NCBI RefSeq assembly: GCF_000760695.4
Contig: NZ_JHEG04000001.1
Coordinates: 5,834,204 to 5,898,203 of the forward strand
DNA length: 64,000 nucleotides
Source: Tolypothrix bouteillei VB521301
GTDB taxonomy: Bacteria > Cyanobacteriota > Cyanobacteriia > Cyanobacteriales > Nostocaceae
Direction: 5' to 3'
The notes below the pieces were generated by a model, which worked only from the letters and a program-made list of their open reading frames with translations, made no database searches and had not been told where the DNA came from. Below, piece after piece: positions 9,007-17,972 of the stretch; positions within the stretch are counted from its first letter, which is position 1; every line of letters begins with the position of its first letter. Made by a program: the position numbers and the translations under genes.

Positions 9007-10218
9007 TTATACACGATGTTTTCCAAAGATTTTATTGTGTAATTTGTAACGTGCGGAGATTTGGGAGCACAAATCAGGAAAATATCTGTACAAATCTTTC
9101 GAGTCATAGCCAAGTTGAAATGCAACCTGCTTTAAAGATTGGGGTGGGTTTGATTCGTGATGCTGCTCTAAAAATTCTCGGGCCTTGGGAGCATCAAATG
9201 GACGATTAGTTTTAAAGTATTGTTCGGATAATGGTAATTCTTGAAAAACTATAGGATTATCCAGATCTAGTTTCCCTAAATAGATATCAATTAAAGAGAT
9301 AGATAGTCGGTAGCATACACGTAAGAGTTTATCGAGTTGGGGTAATGCGTTACCAACACGCCAATCTCTTGGGACAGTAGAACTTAAATACATTTGTTCT
9401 GCAAAAGCTTTAGCATTGCCTCCAGTTGCTACTTGAATACACTTATCTATAGCAAGAGCTACATATTCTCGCAAAGGTAGTTCAATTAAATAGGGAGCTT
9501 GAGCGATTAATAAACCAAGCTGTTGTGCAATAAAGTTTTGCCATTCTATATCTTGGCACCTCAAAAGGTGCGATTCAATCGTTGAACAACTTATACCTAA
9601 CCAGGAATGGCATCTACAACAAAATCCATTTTTAGTGTTCCAAGCTAGTAGATAAATATTGTGACCGCAATTTGGACAATAATTCATCAAAGGATATTTA
9701 TGGAGCGGACAAATTTTCAGTGCGGATACACACCAAATTAATGGTTCATATACTGGTAGTCCTTTCTGGCTAGATTCTGAGTAACATAATGGACACCAAG
9801 CTTTATATTTACGTAATAAATTTCTAGTCGATAAAACTTGTGACCAGTAGATTAATGTTAAATATTTTAAATGGGGTTGTTGAGTCAGTTTCTGTAAGAT
9901 TAATACAGGTTCAAGTGCCATAGTTCCAGTCCCGTTCCATGCACCTGTCTGATTAAAAAAGATGTGGAAAAATATATTGGATAAACTATCTAGATTCGGT
10001 CCGGGATAACGGCTAATGAGAGGAGCTAATTCCTGAGCCAGTAAGATTCCTGTAGGAACTTGATGAACAGCAGCTAAACGTGTGATGTAGCTGGTAAAAC
10101 TTTCAGTTAGTGGTGTGCCTAATAATAATGGTTGTAACGGATATAAATGACTACGCTGCGGTAGATTTAATTGCTGGATAGACTCCGGCGATTGTAAATT
10201 TAATTGATTAAAGAGCAT
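9007..10218 (-). CDS. tniQ: TniQ-family transposon targeting protein (403 aa)
   Basis: TniQ/TnsD proteins link the TnsC ATPase to a target DNA or to a CRISPR effector. The N-terminal TniQ signature is clear: LQPLLLGTPLTESFTSYITR followed by LAAVHQVPTG. Two zinc-binding sets follow (CPLCYSES...CPLH and CPNCGH, then CCRC), and the C-terminus holds a helix-turn-helix-like SLKQVAFQLGYDSKDLYRYF. The length fits the larger TniQ/TnsD forms, not the short V-K TniQ. The ATG at 10218 is chosen because GGAGGTG stands just before it. It overlaps the end of the tnsC remnant by 11 bases, as in a tns operon. The frame is intact. Confidence 0.88.
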   Translation of the reverse strand: MLFNQLNLQSPESIQQLNLPQRSHLYPLQPLLLGTPLTESFTSYITRLAAVHQVPTGILLAQELAPLISRYPGPNLDSLSNIFFHIFFNQTGAWNGTGTMALEPVLILQKLTQQPHLKYLTLIYWSQVLSTRNLLRKYKAWCPLCYSESSQKGLPVYEPLIWCVSALKICPLHKYPLMNYCPNCGHNIYLLAWNTKNGFCCRCHSWLGISCSTIESHLLRCQDIEWQNFIAQQLGLLIAQAPYLIELPLREYVALAIDKCIQVATGGNAKAFAEQMYLSSTVPRDWRVGNALPQLDKLLRVCYRLSISLIDIYLGKLDLDNPIVFQELPLSEQYFKTNRPFDAPKAREFLEQHHESNPPQSLKQVAFQLGYDSKDLYRYFPDLCSQISARYKLHNKIFGKHRV

Positions 10219-10627
10219 TTTCACCTCCTCCAACAATATCCCTGTTGGCATTGCGTTCACCAGGACGACGTTTCTTTTTCTGAATTTTTACTTCTGGACT
10301 TGTGGGTAAATTATTGTGGCTTGGTTGAGCATGAATATTGGGATTTTGGCTAGAACTAACTATTAAGCCTAAAGACGAACGAAGTTTTTCTACTTGATTC
10401 TCTCCAGACAATAAAATATTCTCACCCTCAATTGCTTCCGTTAACATTCGTACAGATTTAGAGACAGCAGGTGCATAAGTTTGTAAGTGGTTTTCATTTA
10501 AAGATTTTGATGACTCAGATAAAGCTTTTCTTAGGGACTGTGTCAGCCAATCTTTAACTATTCCTACACACCCAATACTCCGCTCATAAAAGTAATCCCA
10601 GCGTTTTTCCAAATCAGGAGTTTCAGG
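10208..10627 (-). pseudogene. tnsC: 'tnsC: C-terminal end of a Tn7-like AAA+ ATPase
   Basis: The frame opens PETPDLEKRWDYFYERSIGC and continues VGIVKDWL, which matches my memory of the lid region of TnsC ATPases. It ends in a basic tail KKRRPGERNANRDIVGG of the kind seen at TnsC C-termini. The Walker A and B parts, which should lie upstream, are absent. The frame starts abruptly where the tnsA frame is left, so an internal deletion has removed the rest of tnsA, all of tnsB and most of tnsC. It overlaps the tniQ start. The assignment rests on remembered family sequence. Confidence 0.75.
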
Positions 10628-10908
10628 GGTTGGTCGTAATATTCCAATACATCCGGGTCATATTCCATCTCATATATCAATGCCAATTCGTTGCGATGGC
10701 TCTCAAACTGAATCACCACACCCATTTTTTTACTTGGGTATCGCCCGACAACATTTCCCACCTTTCCCCTGACCCGTCTTGACGGTGGAGAACTACGTAT
10801 CGTTTGAATCATTGTATATTGTTGTGGTGACAACTCCACTGATGCCGACCACTCATTAAACTCTGATTCTGTCAGCATTTCTACCTCGGTACGCAATTTT
10901 TCCTTCAT
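10627..10908 (-). pseudogene. tnsA: tnsA': N-terminal part of a TnsA-type endonuclease
   Basis: About 94 residues are left. They include SPPSRRVRGKVGNVVGRYPS, then IQFESHRNELALIYEMEYDP and DVLEYYDQP, the conserved front of cyanobacterial Tn7 TnsA proteins. The Glu/Asp pattern belongs to the endonuclease fold that cuts the non-transferred strand. After DQP the reading frame passes into tnsC sequence out of frame and stops at 10564, so no functional TnsA can be made. The ATG at 10908 begins next to the right-end repeats, as expected in Tn7. Confidence 0.78.
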
Positions 10909-11438
10909 TGCATACTTCTATTCAATCGAATCTTTTTCCTAGAAAATTTAAGAACTATTAATTTTCTTCTACTTGCTGCCACCAACTGCTTCAAAAAAAA
11001 TTGGGCTTATCATCAATCAAACCCTTGCGGTGACTATTATCTAGCTTTTTTGTCTGGAGTATTAATTCATACCTTTTTCTCCAGAAATCCCATAATTCTT
11101 ACAGCTTTTGTACTACACGATTTTAGTACAACCGCCCACTATGTACTCATTTATCTGTCATCAACGCTTCCGTCTTTCGGATGCTCCCAACTAGAATCGC
11201 CTCAATACTCAATGATGTTAAACTTTAAAACCATTGCTATGCAACGCTTTTAGCTGTTTGTCATTTGATTACATACTTACTGCCATTTTGCTGCTTCCAT
11301 TCTTATACTTACTGCCATCCACTGCTTCCGTGATTGTCATAGTCGCCTAAGAAGGCTCAACGCCATCATTACCATTTCAAGCTTTTTTACTGCCATCAAC
11401 TGCTTCCACTTTACTGCCATCTCCTGGGTAAAGTGACA
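10909..11438. repeat. Transposon right end with about five TnsB-type binding sites
   Basis: The motif TTACTGCCATcnnCTGCTTCC, or a close variant, occurs near 10973 (GCTGCCACCAACTGCTTC), 11277, 11313, 11389 and, as a terminal half-site, 11411. All point the same way. The end is ...AAGTGACA at 11438. Clustered sites beside tnsA are the arrangement of the Tn7 right end. No gene is present here. Confidence 0.7.
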
Positions 11439-11459
11439 CGGTTCATCGTGTAATCAATC

Positions 11460-13551
11460 GTTTCAATCCCGTTTCCGGGAATCGCTAAGTTTCAAGTTAG
11501 CCAGAACACATAAGATTAATGAGCCAGGGCAACGTTTCAATCCCGTTTCCGGGAATCGCTAAGTTTCAAGAATCACTCAGCATTAGATATTGTTAAACTT
11601 ATTAAGTTTCAATCCCGTTTCCGGGAATCGCTAAGTTTCAAGTTAATTATTCAAATTCTTTAGTAATTTCAACTTCAAGTTTCAATCCCGTTTCCGGGAA
11701 TCGCTAAGTTTCAAGTTTTATTAAAATGTTCGCTACTCCTAAAGATGCTTGGTTTCAATCCCGTTTCCGGGAATCGCTAAGTTTCAAGGTGGATGGTGTA
11801 TTTTAGGCATTCACAAGTTCAAGGTTTCAATCCCGTTTCCGGGAATCGCTAAGTTTCAAGATCAATGTTAGCCTAGTATTAGGAATTCATATTTTAAGGT
11901 TTCAATCCCGTTTCCGGGAATCGCTAAGTTTCAAGGCTAATAGGTGTCCGAAAGACAATAAATTCTTTATGTTTCAATCCCGTTTCCGGGAATCGCTAAG
12001 TTTCAAGCCGCGACTTTATGAAGCTGATCAAACAAGACGTTCGTGTTTCAATCCCGTTTCCGGGAATCGCTAAGTTTCAAGTGTGCATGACTTTCTCTAT
12101 GTGCTTGAGTTTGACGTTTCAATCCCGTTTCCGGGAATCGCTAAGTTTCAAGTCGGTCACATAGCAGTCACATAGCGCGATCGCTGTTATTGTTTCAATC
12201 CCGTTTCCGGGAATCGCTAAGTTTCAAGTTTGAATCCCCCCCCGCGATCGCGCTGAGGAAAAATTTGTTTCAATCCCGTTTCCGGGAATCGCTAAGTTTC
12301 AAGAAGTAGGTGAAGTTGTCCAATTTAAACCAAAATTGCGGTTTCAATCCCGTTTCCGGGAATCGCTAAGTTTCAAGCGTGGCAGAGCACGACTGAGGAG
12401 CTTGGTATTGAGTGTTTCAATCCCGTTTCCGGGAATCGCTAAGTTTCAAGATTTTTGTCGCAATTCAATCTTAAAATTCAATTAATGTTTCAATCCCGTT
12501 TCCGGGAATCGCTAAGTTTCAAGATGATGTTGTATTGTAATAAACCTACTTAACAAAAGTTTCAATCCCGTTTCCGGGAATCGCTAAGTTTCAAGTATAG
12601 AAGATTGGGAAGAGAATAATAAATTAATCAAGTTTCAATCCCGTTTCCGGGAATCGCTAAGTTTCAAGTGGGCAAGACCTCATGAGCTATGGAATGAAAA
12701 ATTGTTTCAATCCCGTTTCCGGGAATCGCTAAGTTTCAAGCTACCTTGCTAAGGGCGCTTTTATCATGGGAATGTCCGCGTTTCAATCCCGTTTCCGGGA
12801 ATCGCTAAGTTTCAAGTGTGAGGCGCTCGGATTGCCGTGGGTGTTACTCGTACGTTTCAATCCCGTTTCCGGGAATCGCTAAGTTTCAAGCAAGCAGCCA
12901 GCACTTAAGAATCGGAACACTGCAAACTATGTTTCAATCCCGTTTCCGGGAATCGCTAAGTTTCAAGTTTGTGGCGTAGCATTTGTGAATATATGCACCA
13001 CAATGTTTCAATCCCGTTTCCGGGAATCGCTAAGTTTCAAGCCCAGAGGACATCAAAGATCCGAACAAGAGAGCGGCAGTTTCAATCCCGTTTCCGGGAA
13101 TCGCTAAGTTTCAAGAGGGCTATTACGACGAGTTTAAATCCGAATTAGCTAGTTTCAATCCCGTTTCCGGGAATCGCTAAGTTTCAAGTTGACCAATTTT
13201 AGCCGACCTCCTGTGTGGACAGTTTCAATCCCGTTTCCGGGAATCGCTAAGTTTCAAGGAGTTTTTACCTGTAACGTAGCTGTCTTTAGGGATACGTTTC
13301 AATCCCGTTTCCGGGAATCGCTAAGTTTCAAGTTTGTAGTTTGGTAATTTACGTAGCAAAAAAACAAGTTTCAATCCCGTTTCCGGGAATCGCTAAGTTT
13401 CAAGCTGGCATTGTTCAGTCAACTCCTACTAAATGGAAGTTTCAATCCCGTTTCCGGGAATCGCTAAGTTTCAAGCACTAAAAGCACAAAGATTAGTAGG
13501 TACGGTTTCATCTTGTTTCAATCCCGTTTCCGGGAATCGCTAAGTTTCAAG
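11460..13551 (-). CRISPR. CRISPR array, 29 identical 37-bp repeats and 28 spacers, no cas genes nearby
   Basis: Repeats begin at 11460, 11534, 11606, 11679, 11752, 11824 and so on to 13515, with spacers of 33-40 bases. All 29 repeats are identical. Each contains the stem ATCCCG/CGGGAAT. Read on the minus strand the repeat ends in GATTGAAAC, the usual spacer-proximal end of cyanobacterial type I and III repeats, so transcription is taken as minus with the leader above 13551. No cas gene lies in this window, so the array must be served in trans or is orphaned. A further, slightly mutated repeat lies at 8841 beyond the inserted transposon. Confidence 0.97.
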
Positions 13552-13874
13552 TCCGCCATCTGAAACCCTTACAGAGCATGAATTCTACCAGACGTTTTGG
13601 CAGATCGAAAAAATAACCTCATTTCAGACTGCTTTATTGACATAAAATATCAATAGTTCCAAATCTCAAAATGCTACAACTATTAACTTGTCTAGGTTCT
13701 GGCGATTTTGGCAGAACCCCCTAGGTTTTAGCTCCCGCTTCGGTTTGCCAAACATCAATCTAGTAACATTATAAATGGACTGCTTCTGGGCGTCCAGAGA
13801 TCGGTTAGATATCTTCATGTTAATTGTAGCGATCGCCAACGCCTATAATTGCCTGCTGCAAGGAGGTTGGTAGC
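13552..13874 (-). promoter_or_regulatory. Probable CRISPR leader
   Basis: An AT-rich, gene-free stretch next to the first repeat on the minus strand. TCTGCCAAAA occurs twice (around 13590-13600 and 13706-13716), and one copy lies within an inverted repeat, GGTTCTG at 13695-13701 and CAGAACC at 13712-13718. A TAGAAT -10-like box lies close to the array. The leader role is inferred from position and from repeat polarity. Confidence 0.6.
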
Positions 13875-14435
13875 CTAAGATGGTATATGAATTAATTGCA
13901 TACCTGCTTGAATGGGGTCAAAATCTTCGGCAAAAATTGTACTAAGGCTGTATTTTGCTCCGGTAAAGTTTGCAAGAGCAACGACTGCTCCAGACAAGTC
14001 AGCACCGCTTAAATTGGCATAGCTGAAGTCGGCTTCTCGCAATCGAGTTTCTAACAAACTAGTTCTTATAAGCATAGCTCCACATAAAGTGGTTCTTAAC
14101 AATATAGTTTTTTTGAGAACAGCACCCGTCATGAACGAACGATTGAGATTGGCACCCGTTAGATTTGCCTGACTCAATTGAGCTTTATTAAGAATTGCTG
14201 TACTGAAATCAGTCTGAAACAAAAGTGCTTCGCTTATATCTGTCCCAGTCAGGTCGGCTTTTCTCAAACTGGCTCTACTCAAATTAATCCCTCGCAACAC
14301 AACTCCACTTAAATTAGCACCGTTGAGTTCAGACCTTTCAAAGTTACGTTCTCCTTGGCTGTACTGCTCTAATAGTTGTTCGGCACTCATAACTTTTGGC
14401 ATTCCAAATCCTTTTATCCTTGACATCTGTTCCAA
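13875..14435 (-). CDS. Pentapeptide-repeat protein (186 aa)
   Basis: From about residue 32 to 168 the chain follows the A(D/N)LxX five-residue rhythm (ANLSG, ADLTG, ANLTG, ADLSG), giving roughly 25 coils of a right-handed quadrilateral beta-helix. The short N-terminus contains MSAEQLLEQYSQGERNF, which often caps these proteins in cyanobacteria. There is no signal peptide or second domain. The function of such cytosolic pentapeptide proteins is unknown; a few mimic DNA and protect gyrase. An ATG a few codons downstream (MPKVMS) is an equally possible start. It lies just beyond the CRISPR leader and is transcribed in the same direction as the array. Confidence 0.85.
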   Translation of the reverse strand: MEQMSRIKGFGMPKVMSAEQLLEQYSQGERNFERSELNGANLSGVVLRGINLSRASLRKADLTGTDISEALLFQTDFSTAILNKAQLSQANLTGANLNRSFMTGAVLKKTILLRTTLCGAMLIRTSLLETRLREADFSYANLSGADLSGAVVALANFTGAKYSLSTIFAEDFDPIQAGMQLIHIPS

Positions 14436-14540
14436 GATAATCTAAGAAAGGAATCAAAATGTTCATGGAAAATCCTTAATTTTTACTGAGTTTCGCTACT
14501 TGCAATCGAGCGCGATCGGAAATTGACTCCCATAAAGGCT

Positions 14541-15620
14541 TCATTCAAATAGGGATAACTGAATCCGTTTGGCTGACTTAACATTATCGAGATTGGACAG
14601 CGAAATGCCCAACAACCTCACACCGCGTTCCTCCATGTCAATGGCTTCAAAGAGTTCCCTGGCAACAGCTGCAATCCGATCCAACTCACCGATCGGACTC
14701 ATTAATGTTTTGCTGCGGGTCAAAAGCTGGTAGTCTGAAAACTTCACTTTTAGGGTTAAAGTCCGTCCGGAAGCTTGATGTTTGTTTGTGCGTTCGTAAA
14801 GGATTTGGGCAATTTGTTCCAATTCCACCAGCATTGAGGCGCGTTCGTGTAAATCTTCAGCGAAGGATGTCTCCGCACCAATGGATTTACGGATGCGGTT
14901 GGGTTCTACGGCGCGGTCATCTTGACCCCTGGCAATTTTGTAATAGTGCTGTCCTACTTTGCCAAAGTGTTGGGTTAGTTCAGACAGCGATTTCCGACTG
15001 AGATCGGCACCAGTACGAATTCCCAACTCGTGCATTTTAGCCGCCGTCACCTCTCCAATCCCGTGAAACTTCTCAATTGGTAACTGTTGGACAAAAGCTT
15101 CGGCTTGTTCTGGCAAGATGACCCAAAGCCCGTTTGGTTTGTTCAGTCCCGATGCCATTTTTGCTAGGAACTTGTTGAAGGATACACCCGCAGTTGCAGT
15201 TAATCCAGTTTCTTCTAAAATGGCAGCTTTGATGTGTCTGGCAATGGTGGAAGCATAAGAAAGGTTTTGCTTGTTTTGAGTTACGTCCAAGTAAGCTTCA
15301 TCCAAAGCAACGGGCTCAAATAAGTCAGTGTAATGCTCGAAGATGCTGTGGATTTGCTCTGATACAGCACGGTAAACCTCAAACCGGGGACGGACAAATA
15401 TCAGGTGGGGACATTTGGAGATTGCAACTCGTGAAGGCATAGCAGAATGAATCCCGTATTTTCTTGCTTCGTAACTAGCTGCTGCTACCACCCCGCGCTC
15501 CTTGGGAGACCCACCCACGACTAACGGTTTGCCTCGGTAATCGGGATTGTCCCGTTGCTCAACCGAGGCATAAAAAGCGTCCATGTCTACGTGGATAATT
15601 TTTCTTATACGAGCGCCCAT
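14541..15620 (-). CDS. dinB: DNA polymerase IV, Y-family (359 aa)
   Basis: Error-prone translesion polymerase. The palm begins with KIIHVDMDAFYASVEQRD (first catalytic Asp pair), then KPLVVGG, SYEARKYGIHSAMPS and the second catalytic cluster ALDEAYLDVT. Next come the helix-hairpin-helix (FHGIGEVTAAKMHELGI) and the little-finger domain. The C-terminus ends in IQLSLFE, close to the QLxLF clamp-binding peptide. The ATG at 15620 is preferred over an upstream TTG because it puts the start a few residues before KIIHVD as in known DinB. It is monocistronic. No LexA box was identified. Confidence 0.95.
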   Translation of the reverse strand: MGARIRKIIHVDMDAFYASVEQRDNPDYRGKPLVVGGSPKERGVVAAASYEARKYGIHSAMPSRVAISKCPHLIFVRPRFEVYRAVSEQIHSIFEHYTDLFEPVALDEAYLDVTQNKQNLSYASTIARHIKAAILEETGLTATAGVSFNKFLAKMASGLNKPNGLWVILPEQAEAFVQQLPIEKFHGIGEVTAAKMHELGIRTGADLSRKSLSELTQHFGKVGQHYYKIARGQDDRAVEPNRIRKSIGAETSFAEDLHERASMLVELEQIAQILYERTNKHQASGRTLTLKVKFSDYQLLTRSKTLMSPIGELDRIAAVARELFEAIDMEERGVRLLGISLSNLDNVKSAKRIQLSLFE

Positions 15621-15906
15621 CAATGGAGAAAACAAATCCCATAGTATCAATCATATAGTACTTTTGCACTAGAAACGAGATAATAATTATGAAGATAATT
15701 CTGTTCGTACTATTAAACTTAGTAAAGCAATGGGGACGCACTGTACGCTGAAATTAGTAAAGGCAGTGAGAAAAGCCAAGTTCTCAATCTTGCGGCTTTG
15801 TTTTTCATAGCTTATGAGTTTTTAACTCAGCAGAATACTGAACAACTCATACCACGATAGGTGCGACGCTCGTTCATGCGAATGCGATCGCTCCGGGAGA
15901 TGGTTG

Positions 15907-16839
15907 TTACTGTTCCGGACAGTTAGCTTTAATACACTTTACTCTATATTCTCTATTTTCTTTCTCTAATCGTTTAACTTCATTGTTTTGTGATTGAAGT
16001 AGATGCTTTAGACTATTCCTCTCTTTCTGAAGCTCTTCCAATTGACTTGTCAGTTTTTCTCGCTCTTGTCGAAATTGCTTAACTTTTTCGGTGAGCGGTC
16101 TGACTGCGTTTTCCTCAAGCCGTTTGACTGCACTCTGGGGCTGCTGTCCGAGTTGCTCAATCTGAAATGTAGCACTATCGTATGTTACTTCAACGATTTT
16201 GATCCGGTAATTATAAATCCCCTGATAGTCGTAAGACTTTCCTAATTTTCCTATTTGACAGATTTCTTTCTCATCAGACTCAGATTGGATAGCACGAATA
16301 TTACAATCACTTTCTGTAAAAATGTCAAGATTTTTATAATCATCTGTGCCAATAGTACCCCCTACAGATGAACTAGAGACATCACTGACGGAGATTGAAA
16401 GTCCCTTCGGGTCAGTAAGGTACTCTAACTTGCCTTGTTTAACTGTGAGAGTTTGAAATGGGATCGCTTTCTTTTGACGAAGATTGTTGAAGCTAGATAT
16501 AACTCCAGATATAACTGGCTTTAACTGAGAGCGAAAGATAAAAATACCCGATACCGCGATCGCGGGAATCAGTAGTGCAATTCCAAAAGAAACACCTTTT
16601 CTAACTTGTTGAGTAATATACTCTTGGTGTTGCCGTTGTAGGATGAGCCGACGCGACCGTTTTTCTTCAACGTTTTTAATAGCTTGTCTAATGATATGTG
16701 CGGGAATTTGTGCTTCTAAACCCGCTTGTTCTAAATCCGCAAGTGAGTAACCAGTGTTTGCCTCAGTAAATAATCGAGCAGCTTCCGCTAGAACTTCAGC
16801 TGCCATATCATCAGGAATGCGGGAAGATGAATGACTCAT
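15907..16839 (-). CDS. Membrane-anchored coiled-coil protein of unknown function (310 aa)
   Basis: The N-terminal 75 residues are helical and soluble (MAAEVLAEAARLFTEA, a pattern common at the front of cyanobacterial regulatory or membrane proteins). One hydrophobic span follows at about 90-110 (GIALLIPAIAVSGIFIF). The middle (about 130-230) is beta-rich. The last 75 residues form a strong coiled coil with heptads (RQEREKLTSQLEELQKERNS), ending in a pair of cysteines (CIKANCPEQ). No family recognised. It could be a sensor or scaffold on the inner membrane. Its direct neighbours do not suggest a partner. Confidence 0.75.
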   Translation of the reverse strand: MSHSSSRIPDDMAAEVLAEAARLFTEANTGYSLADLEQAGLEAQIPAHIIRQAIKNVEEKRSRRLILQRQHQEYITQQVRKGVSFGIALLIPAIAVSGIFIFRSQLKPVISGVISSFNNLRQKKAIPFQTLTVKQGKLEYLTDPKGLSISVSDVSSSSVGGTIGTDDYKNLDIFTESDCNIRAIQSESDEKEICQIGKLGKSYDYQGIYNYRIKIVEVTYDSATFQIEQLGQQPQSAVKRLEENAVRPLTEKVKQFRQEREKLTSQLEELQKERNSLKHLLQSQNNEVKRLEKENREYRVKCIKANCPEQ

Positions 16840-17095
16840 AAATGTTACATCAATTCACCACGTATTTTAGGGAAAAATGCATCCAGCTTCAACCGTACTT
16901 ATAACTTTGTTTGGACTAAAGGACGTTTTTGCGATAAGCCGGGGGAGGCTTGCGCCGAAGCGATGCTACAAAGCAGCCGATAAAGCGATCGCATTGGCAA
17001 AGACGCCCCTCAGTACTTGGAGTTCCCTCCCAAAGCTACATCGAATGGGTAATACGTCGCAAGCGATCGCGCGTACCCCTAACTAAGATTTGCAC

Positions 17096-17959
17096 CTAAC
17101 CAACTTCCAGGCTTGTTACTGCAAATATACGGTTTATGGGCAACTTAGGAATTTCTCTGGTGTACATTCTAGCTACTTCAGAGACAGGCTTCATTCCGTA
17201 ACGTTGAGCTAGAGCGATCGCTTCTGGATTGGCATCCGGCACATCCAAAAACACGGGAGCATCGGTTGCCTTAGCAAGTAAAGCAAGTAAGAGTTGTTCG
17301 GCAATCTGTCCGTTGTTTGCAAATAAAGGTCCAATGCGAAAACCAGTATGGCTTTGTCGGATGACTCCATAACCAACAATATGTCCTTCGCTCATCACTC
17401 CTAAAGCAGCACTGTTTGGCTGCTGAATCCATAATTGCAGGAAGCGAACTCGCTCGGTGGGAAAAAAATTGCGCTCGTAAGCAACTAACTCATCAATTGG
17501 CACAGCTGCAAGTTCTACGACGTTATCTGGTACTGCACCGCCGCCAATTGCCTTGTAACGAATATGGTTGTAAGCAATTTGGAAACCCGATTTTTTGTAG
17601 TTTTCTTGTTGGGCAATGACTCCATCTACACTAATGTTACGCTCGGTACTCAGATATGCCATTGCAGTCTTCCATATTTTGAGCCCAAAGCCCTGCCCGC
17701 GAAACTGTGGCTTAACTATGTAAAAACCAATAACGCCAAAGTCTTTTCCGTAAGTTACAGCAGAAATGCTCCCTATTGGCTCGCCGTTCAATTCAGCCAG
17801 AAAAAAACCGTGGGGATCGCACTGATAAAAACATTCAGCATCATATATACCAGGATTCCAACCTTCATCTGCTGCCCAAGAAATTACTAACTCAAATTCA
17901 AACCTGTTCATCGGGCGAATAATGAAGTTGTCAGCGCTCGTTGGCGATTTTGCAGTCAT
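17096..17959 (-). CDS. GNAT N-acetyltransferase (287 aa)
   Basis: Acetyl-CoA dependent acyltransferase of unknown substrate. Residues 14-140 form the GNAT core, with the acetyl-CoA pyrophosphate loop visible as QFRGQGFGLKIW. A second, shorter domain (about 170-280; AALGVMSEGHIVGYGVIRQS, RIGPLFANN) matches the C-terminal GNAT-like half of two-domain enzymes of the YitH type. The ATG at 17959 fits. Base composition is like the rest of the chromosome. A broken short acidic frame lies just upstream. Confidence 0.88.
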   Translation of the reverse strand: MTAKSPTSADNFIIRPMNRFEFELVISWAADEGWNPGIYDAECFYQCDPHGFFLAELNGEPIGSISAVTYGKDFGVIGFYIVKPQFRGQGFGLKIWKTAMAYLSTERNISVDGVIAQQENYKKSGFQIAYNHIRYKAIGGGAVPDNVVELAAVPIDELVAYERNFFPTERVRFLQLWIQQPNSAALGVMSEGHIVGYGVIRQSHTGFRIGPLFANNGQIAEQLLLALLAKATDAPVFLDVPDANPEAIALAQRYGMKPVSEVARMYTREIPKLPINRIFAVTSLEVG

Positions 17960-17972
17960 AATGTCTTTTTTT

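Larger units (their letters stand above)
8893..11438 (-). mobile_element. Decayed Tn7-like transposon (tniQ, 'tnsC, tnsA')
   Basis: Both ends start TGT when read inwards. The first 28 bases of the left end (8893 onward) match the reverse complement of the last 28 bases of the right end (to 11438) at 22 positions, including a shared GATGGCAGTAA. Inside lie tniQ and remnants of tnsC and tnsA in Tn7 order, but no tnsB and no cargo, so the element cannot move on its own. Presence of TnsA excludes the Cas12k (V-K) class; it resembles TnsA-bearing Tn7/CAST lineages. The expected 5-bp target duplication is not seen (CTTTA against CGGTT). Confidence 0.8.

Noticed and set aside
9007..10260. Longer tniQ start at 10260
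   Set aside because: GGAGGTG stands directly before the ATG at 10218, and the TniQ-like sequence begins after it.
11050..11253. 67-codon frame in the transposon right end
   Set aside because: It lies among TnsB-type binding repeats and has no protein-like signature.
8888..11443. 5-bp target duplication of the Tn7-like element
   Set aside because: The flanks read CTTTA and CGGTT, so no duplication can be claimed.
8893..13551. Type V-K CAST (Cas12k-guided transposon)
   Set aside because: V-K elements lack TnsA and have a very short TniQ. Here TnsA sequence and a 403-residue TniQ are present, there is no Cas12k frame, and the array lies outside the ends.
16877..17086. 69-codon plus frame before the GNAT gene
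   Set aside because: Rich in HIP1 and low in coding character, without ribosome site.
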